A stretch of DNA of 64,000 bases from contig VXMD01000074.1 of the NCBI GenBank assembly GCA_009841255.1, positions 1 to 64,000 on the forward strand. Direction: 5' to 3'. Source of the stretch: Candidatus Poribacteria bacterium (lineage in GTDB: Bacteria; Poribacteria; WGA-4E; WGA-3G). The notes beneath the pieces were generated by a model that worked only from the letters and a program-made list of their open reading frames with translations, did not search any database and had not been told where the DNA came from. Positions 41,025-50,042 of this stretch are shown here, piece after piece (the first letter of the stretch is position 1; each line of letters starts with the position of its first letter). The position numbers were made by a program, and so were the translations under genes.

Positions 41025-41795
41025 TCAGGCGGAAATTGTCGACGAGGAATCTTCCGTAGGCAGTTGAAAAGGTTGCTGTGTATTGCTTTTCTCAAGCATT
41101 CGAGCGATGTCATACCCTCTCCGGAGCAATTCGATTAAAAGCACGTCATCCGCGGCATCATCGACCGAACTTAACGTTTTCGTACTTATGTTAAGTTCGG
41201 CATAGATCGACATCGCCTCCGAGGCATCCCGGACACTCGCGTAGTTTACCCCCAAATATCGCTGAGTTGTTACGACGCTTTTATGCCCTAACATTTCTTG
41301 TACAGCGTAAATATCGTTTGTCTGTTCATAAAGGCGTTGCGCGTATGATTTGCGTAGAGAATGCGTGCCGAGTTTCCCGTTGAGTCCCGCCGTCTCAAAC
41401 GCCTCCTTGAGCGCATTGTGTGCTGCTATTCTCGACATTGCTTGTAAGCCTTGCCCTTTTCGGGACGGGAACAATGGGCGGGTAGGCTCGACATCTCTAT
41501 ATAAACCGATATGCCAAGCGATGAGATCATCTATTGCCTGCCTGCCATCTACGTTCACAGGGACTGCTCTTGAGACTTCACCGCCTTTTACAATCTTCCG
41601 ATCAAACAGCAAATCGGCGACCGGTTTACCGTTCTGCCACACGTCATTCACTTTCAGGGCGATCAGTTCGCTAATCCGTCCACCGACGGAGACACCGAGC
41701 ATAAATAAACTCCTATTCCGAATAGCGAAGGTCCCGTCAAAAGCTTCTGATATTTTTCGAATCTCAGCGTTATCTAAAGGTCTTGTGCCTTTCAA
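41025..41795 (-). CDS. Tyrosine recombinase (catalytic domain only)
   Basis: This 256-aa integrase-family enzyme is complete for catalysis: Arg in S-V-G-G-R-I-S-E-L-I, Lys in the beta-hairpin (V-K-G-G-E-V), H-S-L-R-K, L-G-H-K-S-V and Tyr in T-Q-R-Y-L-G-V. There is no N-terminal SAM-like core-binding domain. It starts at TTG, with AAGGAG 8 nt upstream. The C-terminal ~60 residues extend past the catalytic Tyr and are Asp/Ser-rich. It is not next to a cargo or excisionase, and no att site or tRNA was found. The region 41796-42322 upstream holds 23-bp direct repeats. It may be a relic integrase or a chromosomal inversion enzyme. Confidence 0.87.
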   Translation of the reverse strand: MKGTRPLDNAEIRKISEAFDGTFAIRNRSLFMLGVSVGGRISELIALKVNDVWQNGKPVADLLFDRKIVKGGEVSRAVPVNVDGRQAIDDLIAWHIGLYRDVEPTRPLFPSRKGQGLQAMSRIAAHNALKEAFETAGLNGKLGTHSLRKSYAQRLYEQTNDIYAVQEMLGHKSVVTTQRYLGVNYASVRDASEAMSIYAELNISTKTLSSVDDAADDVLLIELLRRGYDIARMLEKSNTQQPFQLPTEDSSSTISA

Positions 41796-42322
41796 ATTAA
41801 AAACTCCTTGTGCCTAATATAAAGTTGGTAAAGTAGAAACTAACTTACGTTCCCTGTGATTTAAGCAAGTTCTATGCCAATGCACTTTATGAAACGCAAT
41901 AATTACCTCAAACCAATACTGAGATTCCAACCATCTTTTCATTAAATACCTCTGGAACACAGGCAGATATTAGATTTATCAAAATGAATCAAAGCGTTAT
42001 CTTCCGTAAAAAAAATATTCTTATCGAGGTCGTAGAATTCATTTGCAACCCTCCTGTTATTACCAACACACAAAAAATGTAGTATAAGGCACAAAAGGTG
42101 ATGCATTCAGGGATTTTGTGCGTCAGCATTTTTTGATGCATTCAGGGATTTTGTGCATCGGAATTTCTTCTGATCTGAGCGTTGGAAATTTGAAATCAGA
42201 GGGTATTCAGACAATCTTTACATCGAACTCACATTATTAGTGCTATAGTATTTAAAACGAAGCCAAATCCTGATGGTTTCTTAATCGCTCCCAAGTATCA
42301 CACCAGAAAGAAGCGATCTACG
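41796..42322. other. Gene-free region upstream of the recombinase
   Basis: No ORF could be supported. The region is AT-rich, with the direct repeats at 42099-42156 as the only clear structure. It ends at the stop of holA. Confidence 0.6.
42099..42156. repeat. 23-bp direct repeat, two copies, spacing 35
   Basis: The 23-nt unit from TGATGCATTC to TTTTGTGC occurs at 42099-42121 and again exactly at 42134-42156, with 12 nt between. The second copy is also enclosed by GATGCA/TGCATC (42135-42140 and 42154-42159). It lies 300 nt upstream of the recombinase start and could be recombinase arm or core sites. Confidence 0.75.
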
Positions 42323-43783
42323 CTATCTCGGCGGGGTACACAGTTCGCACACCAATTGCTCCAGAACGCCTGTTGCATTTAATGCCTTTGTTTTTACGGG
42401 GGAAAAAATACGCAAGCGATCCCGTTTCAATATGTATGTTGGATCAAATGGGCCCGTTTTCAATTCAACTTCCGCCTCCAAGGTTTTCTCAAGTGCCCTT
42501 ACTAAATCCGCAACCGTGAAAGTATTGAGGGCTCGAAATATTTTGAAGGCGACATAAGGATTTTGTTTCAGTATGTTGTCACTTGGTGATTTAGGTAAAA
42601 GGTTCCGCATTTCCTCAGCGAGGGGTTGAAAGATATTCTGCGTAAATTCCGGGAACCGTGTCCCACTGTGGAGGGGTCGAAGCCCTTTTCTTTCCGCGAT
42701 AAGCTTGGCTTGGAGCGTAAATCGGAGCTGACGCATGATCATTGAGTTAATGGGAATAGGGTCTCTTCCACTCGCCAACACCTCGTGGAGACTTTTCAGT
42801 GCGTGTCCGGTTGAACGCCTTCCAATAGCATCGGTGAGGTCGAAAATGCTGTCAAATGTGTTCTGCGTCACAATGTTCTGGACATCTTGCTCGTCAATTT
42901 GACGTTTGTCGCCCACGAAATCGACAAGTTTATTGATTGCTTCGGCAATTGTGTGCATATCCCCACCCGTGCGAGTCCTGAGCTGCGAGAAAGCACGAGG
43001 GGTTATCTGTTTATTGAATTCACTGAACTTTTCTGAAACCTTTTTATATAACGGGTCTCGGTTCAGCGATGGACCGGCCGCCACCGGATTAAAGGACTGA
43101 TAGCGTCCCACGGCATCAATGGCTTTAAGGACCCTATTACGTTCATTCACGGGTCCGCGCACTGTAAAGATCAGAACACTGTTTTTCGGCAGGTCGGCTT
43201 GGAGCCATTCAAGCAGTAAGTCGATGTCATCAGCGGCACCGGCTTCAGTGGTATGCGTATCCAGTTGTTGAGCGATTTCCGGTAAACGTTCTAAGAAACC
43301 GCGCTCCTCATCGGTCAATTTTGTGCTTAACTCATTAATGAGTGTTTCAACGGCATTTGTGAAGTCGAAATGCCGTTCGGCGATCTGCTGGGGACTTACC
43401 TCTAAAAGTTTTTCCATTGTAGAGATAGATTTCTGTGGATCTGTGATTTCAATTTTGAATGCGTTTCGGAGGAGCGTTATCGGTACTGTCCGTTGTTGGG
43501 CTTTAAAGAAGGGGGCATCGCGGACAACCACGACTCGCCATTTTGACATGACTGGATAGAGGTCAACTTGACTGAGAATTTCTCGAATTGTGATATCGGC
43601 ACCTTCGAGAAAGGTGAGGTTAAAATCACGTATTTCAGGGGGGAGCAGAGCGTCAAGTATCTGTTTGAGGGTCCCTTCAATGAGGAAACTCTCCTCGCCA
43701 CAGAGCAGATATACCGGTAGGACTTTATCCGCTTGGATTTCGCGAAGGATATTTGGTGAGGGCTTTGTCGATTTTTGTCTCAT
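42323..43783 (-). CDS. holA: DNA polymerase III delta subunit (HolA-like)
   Basis: This 486-aa clamp-loader subunit starts at M-R-Q-K-S-T-K-P-S (the 42 upstream codons overlap the FmdB gene). V-L-P-V-Y-L-L-C-G-E-E-S-F-L, G-A-D-I-T-I-R-E-I, R-V-V-V-V-R-D-A-P-F-F and L-I-F-T-V-R-G-P-V-N are typical of the delta AAA-like domain. Delta proteins are usually about 340 residues. The excess is an insertion of roughly 90 residues around 105-200 (E-K-L-L-E-V-S-P-Q-Q). Delta opens the beta clamp for loading by the clamp-loader complex. No strong ribosome site was found. It follows the FmdB gene on the same strand, 29 bp apart. Confidence 0.8.
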   Translation of the reverse strand: MRQKSTKPSPNILREIQADKVLPVYLLCGEESFLIEGTLKQILDALLPPEIRDFNLTFLEGADITIREILSQVDLYPVMSKWRVVVVRDAPFFKAQQRTVPITLLRNAFKIEITDPQKSISTMEKLLEVSPQQIAERHFDFTNAVETLINELSTKLTDEERGFLERLPEIAQQLDTHTTEAGAADDIDLLLEWLQADLPKNSVLIFTVRGPVNERNRVLKAIDAVGRYQSFNPVAAGPSLNRDPLYKKVSEKFSEFNKQITPRAFSQLRTRTGGDMHTIAEAINKLVDFVGDKRQIDEQDVQNIVTQNTFDSIFDLTDAIGRRSTGHALKSLHEVLASGRDPIPINSMIMRQLRFTLQAKLIAERKGLRPLHSGTRFPEFTQNIFQPLAEEMRNLLPKSPSDNILKQNPYVAFKIFRALNTFTVADLVRALEKTLEAEVELKTGPFDPTYILKRDRLRIFSPVKTKALNATGVLEQLVCELCTPPR

Positions 43784-43812
43784 TGGAGCAAACTGCCGCC
43801 AGCTGGAATCGC

Positions 43813-43995
43813 TCAGGTAGCGTTGTCGCTGGTAGTCTCCTTCTGCGTCCCTGTGGTAGCGAACGCAGAGAAGCGTTTCTTTGGATCTAATGCGCCACAA
43901 TTTGGACATTTCGGAGGTGTGTCGGCATCACTGACGCGTTGAAGGACCTCAAATTCAGTTGTACAGTCATCGCAGTGATATTCAAAAATTGGCAT
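43813..43995 (-). CDS. FmdB-type zinc-ribbon protein
   Basis: This 60-aa protein begins M-P-I-F-E-Y-H-C-D-D-C and has a second knuckle C-P-N-C-G, the four Cys of a zinc ribbon in the FmdB/CxxC_CXXC_SSSS family. The tail is Ser/Thr-rich, as is normal. AAAGGA lies 7 nt before this ATG; another ATG one codon upstream is less well spaced. It lies between the toroid fusion gene and holA. Members are thought to be regulatory, but the partner is not known. Confidence 0.85.
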   Translation of the reverse strand: MPIFEYHCDDCTTEFEVLQRVSDADTPPKCPNCGALDPKKRFSAFATTGTQKETTSDNAT

Positions 43996-44005
43996 CATTT
44001 TTCCT

Positions 44006-46441
44006 TTAAGCTGTGGTAGGTCGGATGATGAGTTTTACCTTTGTGCCTTTCGGTGGAATTACATCGGTATTCACACGGTACGTCCGATCATCTGTGCCGG
44101 TAGGTAGGGGATGGTTGAAAATCGAATCTGGATCGCGATAGACGGCGATAATGTTATGGAAAAGTTGGGCAGTGAGCTGCTCGTTCTTAAGTCTTCCACC
44201 TGTGAAGACCCATGGGGTTTCCTGCATCGGCTGCTCGGTAAAGGCATTCCAGACTAATTCTCTCGCTCGACGTGAGACGACTTCTTCACCTTGATTCCAT
44301 TCCACCCAGATGTCAACAGGTGCGCCTATCGGGGTTCGCGGATCACCTTCGACGGTGAGATTCATACCGGGCTCAAAATCCAAGGCTCCGAGTACTGCGA
44401 GTATATAAATCGGCTCTGCATCAAGAATTAAAATGCTCTCGTGTGTTTTGCCGAGTTTGCCGCAGGCAAAGAATTCAATATAGGCATCCCCACTGACGAT
44501 GTTAATTTCACCCGGTACTGTTACTTCACGTTTACTGGTATCGAAAACGACGTTGCCGAGTTGATAAATATTTTCACTAATTTGCGTCGGTTTTGCCAAC
44601 TGAACGTCTGCTGCTGCTGTGGATTGTGGAAATACAGTGAGTTTTTCCGAAGCACTATTATCACTGTCGTCTGCATCCGAGAGGTCTATGCGTGCTACAA
44701 ACTCTATCTGACCTTCTATCGCAGGCACCCAATCGGTAGAAATGACAGTCTCTGTGAGTTTCGGTGTCCAAAGCACTTCGGTTGTGGCAACCTTCTCATC
44801 ATTGACATAGAACCCGACATTAAGAATCTTGTCAAGCGGGGTTCCCGTATTCCGTAGGGTGGCACTCAGTCGTACGACTTCGCCGACGCGTGGCGTAGGT
44901 GGTGAAAATCGGAGGCTTCGTGGAACAATCCCGATATTCGGTTCTGTTGGACCTACCAAAGCGTGACTCAGAGACATCACGGTGAAACAGGTCGACAAAA
45001 AATCGCTCTCAGATCCGCGCCATCTCCCATCAGATTCTTGTTGGGCAACCATCATCCGTGAGATTTCATCGTACCAATCGTAGCCCGCGAGCGTGTCCAT
45101 GGTTGGGGGAATATCACAGAACCGTTGCAGCGAAAGTAGATAGTAGTAAAGCCACGAATTAGAACCCGGATTACGGGTTAAACTCCAGTGCTTTTTGACC
45201 CATTGGGTGCCTTTTTGAATCTGTGGATCGTCGACCGGAACGCCACACGCCCGAAGTGCCCACAACCCGGTTGCAGTCATGCTTCCGTAGACCCCTATTG
45301 CCCACGGTGAACCGGCATCAACTAAATTGTAGAGCCATCCGCCTGTTTCAGTCTGGTTCCGGCGAATCCATTGCTGGGCACGTGCCCATGTATCAGGCGG
45401 AATATCAAGCCCCCACTGCTTTGCGGCATAGAGGGCGTAGATAACCATATTCATGTGCGCGCCATCAGCGCTATAACCGTATCCCCACCCGCCATCATCA
45501 CGCTCGTCTGTGAACTCACTACCCTTAATAGGGAGTTGCTTTTTAACTAACTGATTCACAGCAAATTGGGCGCGCTCTCTATAGACGGCATCTTGCGTCG
45601 CGACTAAGGCTGGAATAATCACAGCAGATTGATAAACGGCGAATTCGTTCCAGTTCTGTGCCAAGAGGAACTCTAATCCTTTTTGCACGGGTGAATCCGA
45701 AGGCGTGCGTCCCGTTGCGAACAATGCTTGTAAAGCCAATGCTGTCTCTTGGGTTTGGTCTTCACCAAAATTCCACGCCTTGCCTGGAATAAAGTTTTCA
45801 GCGAGCCCTTTTAGGCTTGCCCCACAGATAATACAGGTTAAGACGACTTGGTTTTCAGTCCCACACTGTAGGCAGGTGCGGCTATGTTTTCCTTGTTGCG
45901 CTTCTATCCAAGCAACGCCTTTCGTTATAGCGTTCTGTATCTGTTCGGGGGTGACAGGTGGAAACGTTCGCGACTCGGCAACGATCGTTGCGTGGGTAAG
46001 GTTGTTTCCTATGTCCTGTTCTTCAATGTGTTTTGCACCGGTCGGGTTGACGACGGCGTAGATTTCGGTTTTACCGGGAGGGGGTTGCCACTGGGTTTTG
46101 ACGCGCTTGCTCTTTCCCGGTTTCAGCTCCAAGATCACATCCTTGCAGAGGATTTGGAGCGGTTGTGTCGCTGGATCCGCCTCGTAAAGGTCAACAACCA
46201 GATCTTGGTTCATCGTTTGTGTTTTTTCACCAACGTTCTTCACTTCAACTGAGATGGTAATCTCCTCACCTTCAACAGGTGTTGGATTGGAAAAGGAGAT
46301 ACTATCAGCGTCAACGCGGAAATCTGGCAGTTGTGCGAATCCATTCGTGGTGAGGGAGGCAATAACAAATATTCCGATTGCCAATCTTAATGGTAGATTT
46401 CGGAAACCTACGTCCTGTGTGAAACGAGGATACCTAACCAT
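44006..46441 (-). CDS. Secreted CARDB / prenyltransferase-toroid / YdjY fusion protein
   Basis: This 811-aa exported protein starts at M-V-R-Y-P-R-F-T with GAGGTG upstream. A signal (residues about 17-37) is followed by a CARDB-like beta sandwich (F-S-N-P-T-P-V-E-G-E-E-I-T-I). Residues about 180-520 are an alpha/alpha toroid of the squalene-cyclase/prenyltransferase type (Q-E-T-A-L-A-L-Q-A-L and G-G-W-G-Y-G-Y). A Cys4 zinc ribbon (C-L-Q-C-G...C-I-I-C-G) is inserted before it. A second CARDB and a C-terminal YdjY-like domain (G-D-A-Y-I-E-F-F-A-C-G-K-L-G-K-T-H-E-S) follow. The D-x-D-D-T-A motif of true cyclases is absent, so it is probably a binding scaffold. It may be co-transcribed with the propeller gene upstream. 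Confidence 0.75.
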   Translation of the reverse strand: MVRYPRFTQDVGFRNLPLRLAIGIFVIASLTTNGFAQLPDFRVDADSISFSNPTPVEGEEITISVEVKNVGEKTQTMNQDLVVDLYEADPATQPLQILCKDVILELKPGKSKRVKTQWQPPPGKTEIYAVVNPTGAKHIEEQDIGNNLTHATIVAESRTFPPVTPEQIQNAITKGVAWIEAQQGKHSRTCLQCGTENQVVLTCIICGASLKGLAENFIPGKAWNFGEDQTQETALALQALFATGRTPSDSPVQKGLEFLLAQNWNEFAVYQSAVIIPALVATQDAVYRERAQFAVNQLVKKQLPIKGSEFTDERDDGGWGYGYSADGAHMNMVIYALYAAKQWGLDIPPDTWARAQQWIRRNQTETGGWLYNLVDAGSPWAIGVYGSMTATGLWALRACGVPVDDPQIQKGTQWVKKHWSLTRNPGSNSWLYYYLLSLQRFCDIPPTMDTLAGYDWYDEISRMMVAQQESDGRWRGSESDFLSTCFTVMSLSHALVGPTEPNIGIVPRSLRFSPPTPRVGEVVRLSATLRNTGTPLDKILNVGFYVNDEKVATTEVLWTPKLTETVISTDWVPAIEGQIEFVARIDLSDADDSDNSASEKLTVFPQSTAAADVQLAKPTQISENIYQLGNVVFDTSKREVTVPGEINIVSGDAYIEFFACGKLGKTHESILILDAEPIYILAVLGALDFEPGMNLTVEGDPRTPIGAPVDIWVEWNQGEEVVSRRARELVWNAFTEQPMQETPWVFTGGRLKNEQLTAQLFHNIIAVYRDPDSIFNHPLPTGTDDRTYRVNTDVIPPKGTKVKLIIRPTTA

Positions 46442-46631
46442 GATGCACCTCACATCTGTCAAAGAAGTCGTTATTATTCCAGCAAGTACCACAACCCAAT
46501 TTTGGTTTATCAATCAACAAGACGAGCGTGGCAACGCAATTCCTACCGATTTTAATGGCTGTCGGCTAAGCGGTTTTCGTTTAACAGAAGTTTTCTCTTG
46601 TTACTGACGGCTGACCGCTGGTGGCTGTTTT

Positions 46632-47564
46632 TTAGTTTCCTGCCCAGTACCCGACGGAGACCGAGGAGGGTTGCGGAATAGGATTTTTGAACAACGCCTG
46701 CCCGCCTGAGGTCCATTTACTAATTTCGCCTTGAAATGTCTCACCGAGTAGGTCCGCTATCCAAATACCACCGTCTGTCGGTGAAACACTAATTGCGACG
46801 ATTGCCATCCCAGCAAGAAATTCAGCTCTCTTGCCTCCATCTGGTCCCAGGTTCATCAACATTGACTGTTGTGAAACGACCCAGACACTTCCATCGGTGA
46901 CATTGATACGAGGAGACGTAGGATTCGGGATATCGGTAATTTCCACCAATTTTTGTCCGTTCGCTGAAACCCGCATCAGAACACTGAATTGACTGTCGGC
47001 GATCCAAGCATTTCCATCGTAGTCAACGGTTACACCTTTAGGTTCACGCATCGGTGGCGCGTCGGCTACTTTCGTTCCTGCGGCGTCATAGCGTGCGATA
47101 GGACCGCGTGCATTTGTTATCCATGCTGACCCGTCTCTGGGATTTACCGCCACGGCGGGTTCATGGGCGGGTATTGTCGCGACAACTTGGGTGCCATCAC
47201 CGGATACCTTTTTAACGGAATCAAGCCCTGCGATCCATGCGGAACCATCGGCGGGGTTAATAGCGATCTGGTTCGGACGATTAATATCGGAAATCTGTGT
47301 GAAATCGCCAGTGTTTGGATTGTAACGATAGACAGTATTTGCGGCTGAAACGGCTATCCAGACAACGCCGTCTGCTGGATTCACCTCGGCGGCGGTTGCT
47401 TGCGGTAAATTCGGAATAACCTGTGGATCAGCGTTTCCATCGGCATATAATTTATAAACTGTATCTCCTTTGCTTACGACCCAGCATTCTCCATTATATT
47501 GTCCATAACTGATGGTAACGCAGAGAACCGACAGCACTATTGCCCAAAACATCTTCTTCATCAT
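46632..47564 (-). CDS. Secreted NHL/virginiamycin-B-lyase-like beta-propeller
   Basis: This 310-aa protein has a signal peptide (M-M-K-K-M-F-W-A-I-V-L-S-V-L-C-V) and about six repeats with the core N-P-A-D-G-x-x-W-I-A (V-N-P-A-D-G-V-V-W-I-A, I-N-P-A-D-G-S-A-W-I-A, V-N-P-R-D-G-S-A-W-I-T). GAGGAG precedes the start. Each repeat is one propeller blade. No catalytic residues can be named with confidence. The gene is 190 bp upstream of the toroid fusion on the same strand; the two may form a secreted pair. Confidence 0.8.
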   Translation of the reverse strand: MMKKMFWAIVLSVLCVTISYGQYNGECWVVSKGDTVYKLYADGNADPQVIPNLPQATAAEVNPADGVVWIAVSAANTVYRYNPNTGDFTQISDINRPNQIAINPADGSAWIAGLDSVKKVSGDGTQVVATIPAHEPAVAVNPRDGSAWITNARGPIARYDAAGTKVADAPPMREPKGVTVDYDGNAWIADSQFSVLMRVSANGQKLVEITDIPNPTSPRINVTDGSVWVVSQQSMLMNLGPDGGKRAEFLAGMAIVAISVSPTDGGIWIADLLGETFQGEISKWTSGGQALFKNPIPQPSSVSVGYWAGN

Positions 47565-47917
47565 TTATCTCCTCATCAAAATCTTTGGGGTGGAAACCTC
47601 ATGCTTTAGCGCGGGGAGGAAATCCTGTTCCTGTAGTTGAAATTAAGGCGTGTTAGCACCTTTTTTAATCCTAACATAGTTTCCGTTAATTTTGCAAGGA
47701 ATTTTGCATACCTGTACGATATAACTATCGTGCTTAGGGCATTCTCGAAGTCGAAGGATTCCGAAAATTATGCGTCTCCATGTAAACTTTTTTGGGTGTT
47801 GATTGTTTAACTTCCTAAGTGAAGCAATCTTTCATTGATAATTTTTTTTGAAACTTTTTTAGTCGAAAGGTGTCTAATAAGTATAAGAACGAAAACTAAT
47901 GAATTAGGAGAAGCAGA
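47565..47917. other. Intergenic region with dispersed 15-bp repeat
   Basis: Divergent promoters must lie here, but none matches consensus well. The sequence TAGGGCATTCTCGAA (47735-47749) occurs in reverse complement at 40132-40146. No gene was found. Confidence 0.5.
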
Positions 47918-48643
47918 ATGAAACGCGTACATTTCTATTGCCTAACTGTAGTGGTGGTCCTTCTGTTTGTTGGAATTAGTATGGTAAGCATGGCTGAAGT
48001 GGCTGTTTTGAAGTTGGAGATTTCCGATGTGGTTAATAACGCCGATGCGAGGCAAATTCGACGGTTACTGGAACCTTGGGCGGACCCAAAGGACATCACA
48101 TTCCACACACCTGTTGACAAGAACGGTAGAAAACGGCTTTTCACGACAGTGGTGGAAGTCAAACCGAGACAGGGTCCCTCTAAATACAGCGAAACGCACA
48201 CGTTTGATGTCTATGACATCATGCGTCAGCTTAACGATTCGCGTTTCCGGGGTCGACACGGCATTGGACACTCCCGTGTCCTTAAGACCGAGGCTACCAT
48301 TCGCGGCGACCTGTTTGCGCATCCCGGCTTTGCCCGGAGTTACCTCCGAAACGTTCCAGCATGGCGACGTTGGCGCCCTGATACCTCCAACATCCATCAT
48401 GCAATGACTGCGGGACATGAGGAGCAGAAGTTTGTCTTCAGTGCGAATCCTGAGTTTGATCAGTTGCGGATAGATACGGCAAACAACAATAAACCGGTCG
48501 AGGTGAAGGGGATCATCGCAGGATTTGACGGTCCGTATCCAATTGTATCGGTTCGCGAGTACGAGGTAGGTTATCATCTCAAGACGAAGGCATCTGAAGC
48601 GGAAACAGTGGGACGACCGACCTACGACTACCTTGAGAAATAG
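47918..48643 (+). CDS. Secreted protein, unknown
   Basis: This 241-aa protein has a signal peptide (T-V-V-V-V-L-L-F-V-G-I-S-M-V, cut after S-M-A) with AGGAG upstream. Residues about 30-95 (V-A-V-L-K-L-E-I-S-D-V-V-N-N-A-D-A-R) might form a ferredoxin-like, heavy-metal-associated-type fold but lack the C-x-x-C, so this is weak. The middle part is Arg/His-rich (R-F-R-G-R-H-G-I-G-H and W-R-R-W-R-P-D). It is monocistronic. I recognise no family. Confidence 0.7.
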   Translation: MKRVHFYCLTVVVVLLFVGISMVSMAEVAVLKLEISDVVNNADARQIRRLLEPWADPKDITFHTPVDKNGRKRLFTTVVEVKPRQGPSKYSETHTFDVYDIMRQLNDSRFRGRHGIGHSRVLKTEATIRGDLFAHPGFARSYLRNVPAWRRWRPDTSNIHHAMTAGHEEQKFVFSANPEFDQLRIDTANNNKPVEVKGIIAGFDGPYPIVSVREYEVGYHLKTKASEAETVGRPTYDYLEK

Positions 48644-48672
48644 AGGAACGATCTGTAATTGTGGCTTTCTAC

Positions 48673-49851
48673 CTATGACTGGTAGCCGCCTGTATTAAAA
48701 AGCACAACACGCTCGGAGTCTTGAATCATTCCATTCGCGACGAGTTGTTTGAGTGCCGCGACAGTTGCGGCTCCTTCGGGGCATGTCAAAAGGCCTTCGG
48801 TTGTAGGGAGCAGTTGCATCGCTTCACGGATGGCATCGTCCGTGACAGCAATCGCGGCGCCGTTGCTTTTACGAATCGCCTCTAAAATGAGGAAATCTCC
48901 GATTGCTTGTGGTACGCGCAAACCGCTCGCAACGGTATGTGCATCACGCCACGGTGTTGCTTCGGTAGCCCCTTCTTCCCACGCTCTAACAATCGGTGCA
49001 CATCCTGCTGACTGGACAGAGATGAACCGTGGTCTTTTCTTGCCGATCCAACCGATTGTTTCTAATTCCGCGAAACCTTTCCACATTCCGACGATACCTG
49101 TGCCACCGCCGGTGGGATAGATGATAACATCTGGTAATTCCCATCCGCACTGCTCGGCGAGTTCAAATCCCATCGTTTTTTTTCCCTCCACGCGGTAGGG
49201 TTCTTTAAGCGTTGACACATCAAACCATCCTTCCTGTTCTTTCCGTTCTGCGACAATTCTGCCTGCGTCTGTGATGAGACCGTCAATCAGTGTGACGTTT
49301 GCACCGGCGAGTTGACACGTCTCCTTATTGAAAGGAGGGGTATCCTGTGGCATGAAGATGTGTGCTGATATACCTGCGGCAGCGGCGTAAACTGAGAGGG
49401 CAGTCGCGGCGTTACCAGCGGAAGGGATCGCTAATTGCGTCAATCCGAGTGCCTTTGCCTTGGAGACTGCCATTGCCAAACCACGCGCCTTGAAGCTTCC
49501 AGTAGGTAACCGAGATTCGTCCTTCACCCATACCTGTGTGAGTCCGAACGTGGTTCCCAACCTTTTTGCATGGACGAGGGGTGTCATCGTTTCGCCAAGG
49601 GTTACGATGTCGGCTGGGTTAGAGATAGGTAGGAGTTCCGAATAACGCCAGAGTGAGGCAGGTCTCGACTGGAGCGTGTCACGCGTCCATGTTTCCGCTA
49701 CCTGTTCAAGAGCGTAGCGGGCAAGTAGCGGTTTTCCACAACTGGTACAGACGTTCTGCGGTGTGAGGTGGTCATAGGTTTCACTACATTTACTGCATTC
49801 AAGTTTTTTTAACGTTCCTTGCGGTTCGGTCAGGTGGGTTTGAACTTTCAT
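48673..49851 (-). CDS. thrC: Threonine synthase
   Basis: This 392-aa PLP enzyme converts O-phosphohomoserine to threonine. An N-terminal zinc-ribbon-like segment (L-E-C-S-K-C-S-E, C-T-S-C-G-K) precedes the PLP fold. T-G-S-F-K-A-R-G (PLP Lys), P-S-A-G-N-A-A-T-A-L, Y-P-T-G-G-G-T-G-I-V-G-M (phosphate loop), T-C-P-E-G-A-A-T and F-N-T-G-G-Y complete it. GGAGAGG precedes the ATG. The start region and its upstream hairpin are duplicated at 49946-50026. The next gene upstream is an ornithine-carbamoyltransferase-family gene on the same strand. The end is about 30 bp from the convergent unknown secreted gene. Confidence 0.9.
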   Translation of the reverse strand: MKVQTHLTEPQGTLKKLECSKCSETYDHLTPQNVCTSCGKPLLARYALEQVAETWTRDTLQSRPASLWRYSELLPISNPADIVTLGETMTPLVHAKRLGTTFGLTQVWVKDESRLPTGSFKARGLAMAVSKAKALGLTQLAIPSAGNAATALSVYAAAAGISAHIFMPQDTPPFNKETCQLAGANVTLIDGLITDAGRIVAERKEQEGWFDVSTLKEPYRVEGKKTMGFELAEQCGWELPDVIIYPTGGGTGIVGMWKGFAELETIGWIGKKRPRFISVQSAGCAPIVRAWEEGATEATPWRDAHTVASGLRVPQAIGDFLILEAIRKSNGAAIAVTDDAIREAMQLLPTTEGLLTCPEGAATVAALKQLVANGMIQDSERVVLFNTGGYQS

Positions 49852-50026
49852 CTGCCTCTCCGTAGACTCGCCTGCGCCGATGTTGCAGGCTACGCGATTT
49901 GGATTTAACGAAAACCTCTGGACTGACGACTGATAACTCTAATTGTCCTTGCGGTTCGGTCAGGTGGGTTCGAGTTTTCATGTCTCTTTCCGTAGACTCG
50001 CCCGGCGCGATGCTTGGGCTTACGCG
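49816..50026. repeat. Duplicated thrC 5' end with hairpin leader (2 x 81 bp)
   Basis: Positions 49816-49896 and 49946-50026 are imperfect direct repeats of 81 nt. Read on the minus strand each holds a hairpin (GCCTGC/GCAGGC in one, GCCC/GGGC in the other), a ribosome site, an ATG and codons for M-K-x-x-T-H-L-T-E-P-Q-G. The copy nearer argF opens a 60-codon frame (49981 to 49799) that is out of phase with thrC. It looks like a partial tandem duplication. Confidence 0.8.
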
Positions 50027-50042
50027 CTCTGAAGGCTGTGGC

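Noticed and set aside
42099-42156. CRISPR array
   Set aside because: Only two repeat copies with a 12-nt spacer and no cas genes.
49799-49981. Threonine leader peptide upstream of thrC (Thr-containing 60-codon frame)
   Set aside because: It is mainly a copy of the thrC start, has only three Thr codons near the front, and no terminator/antiterminator pair follows it.
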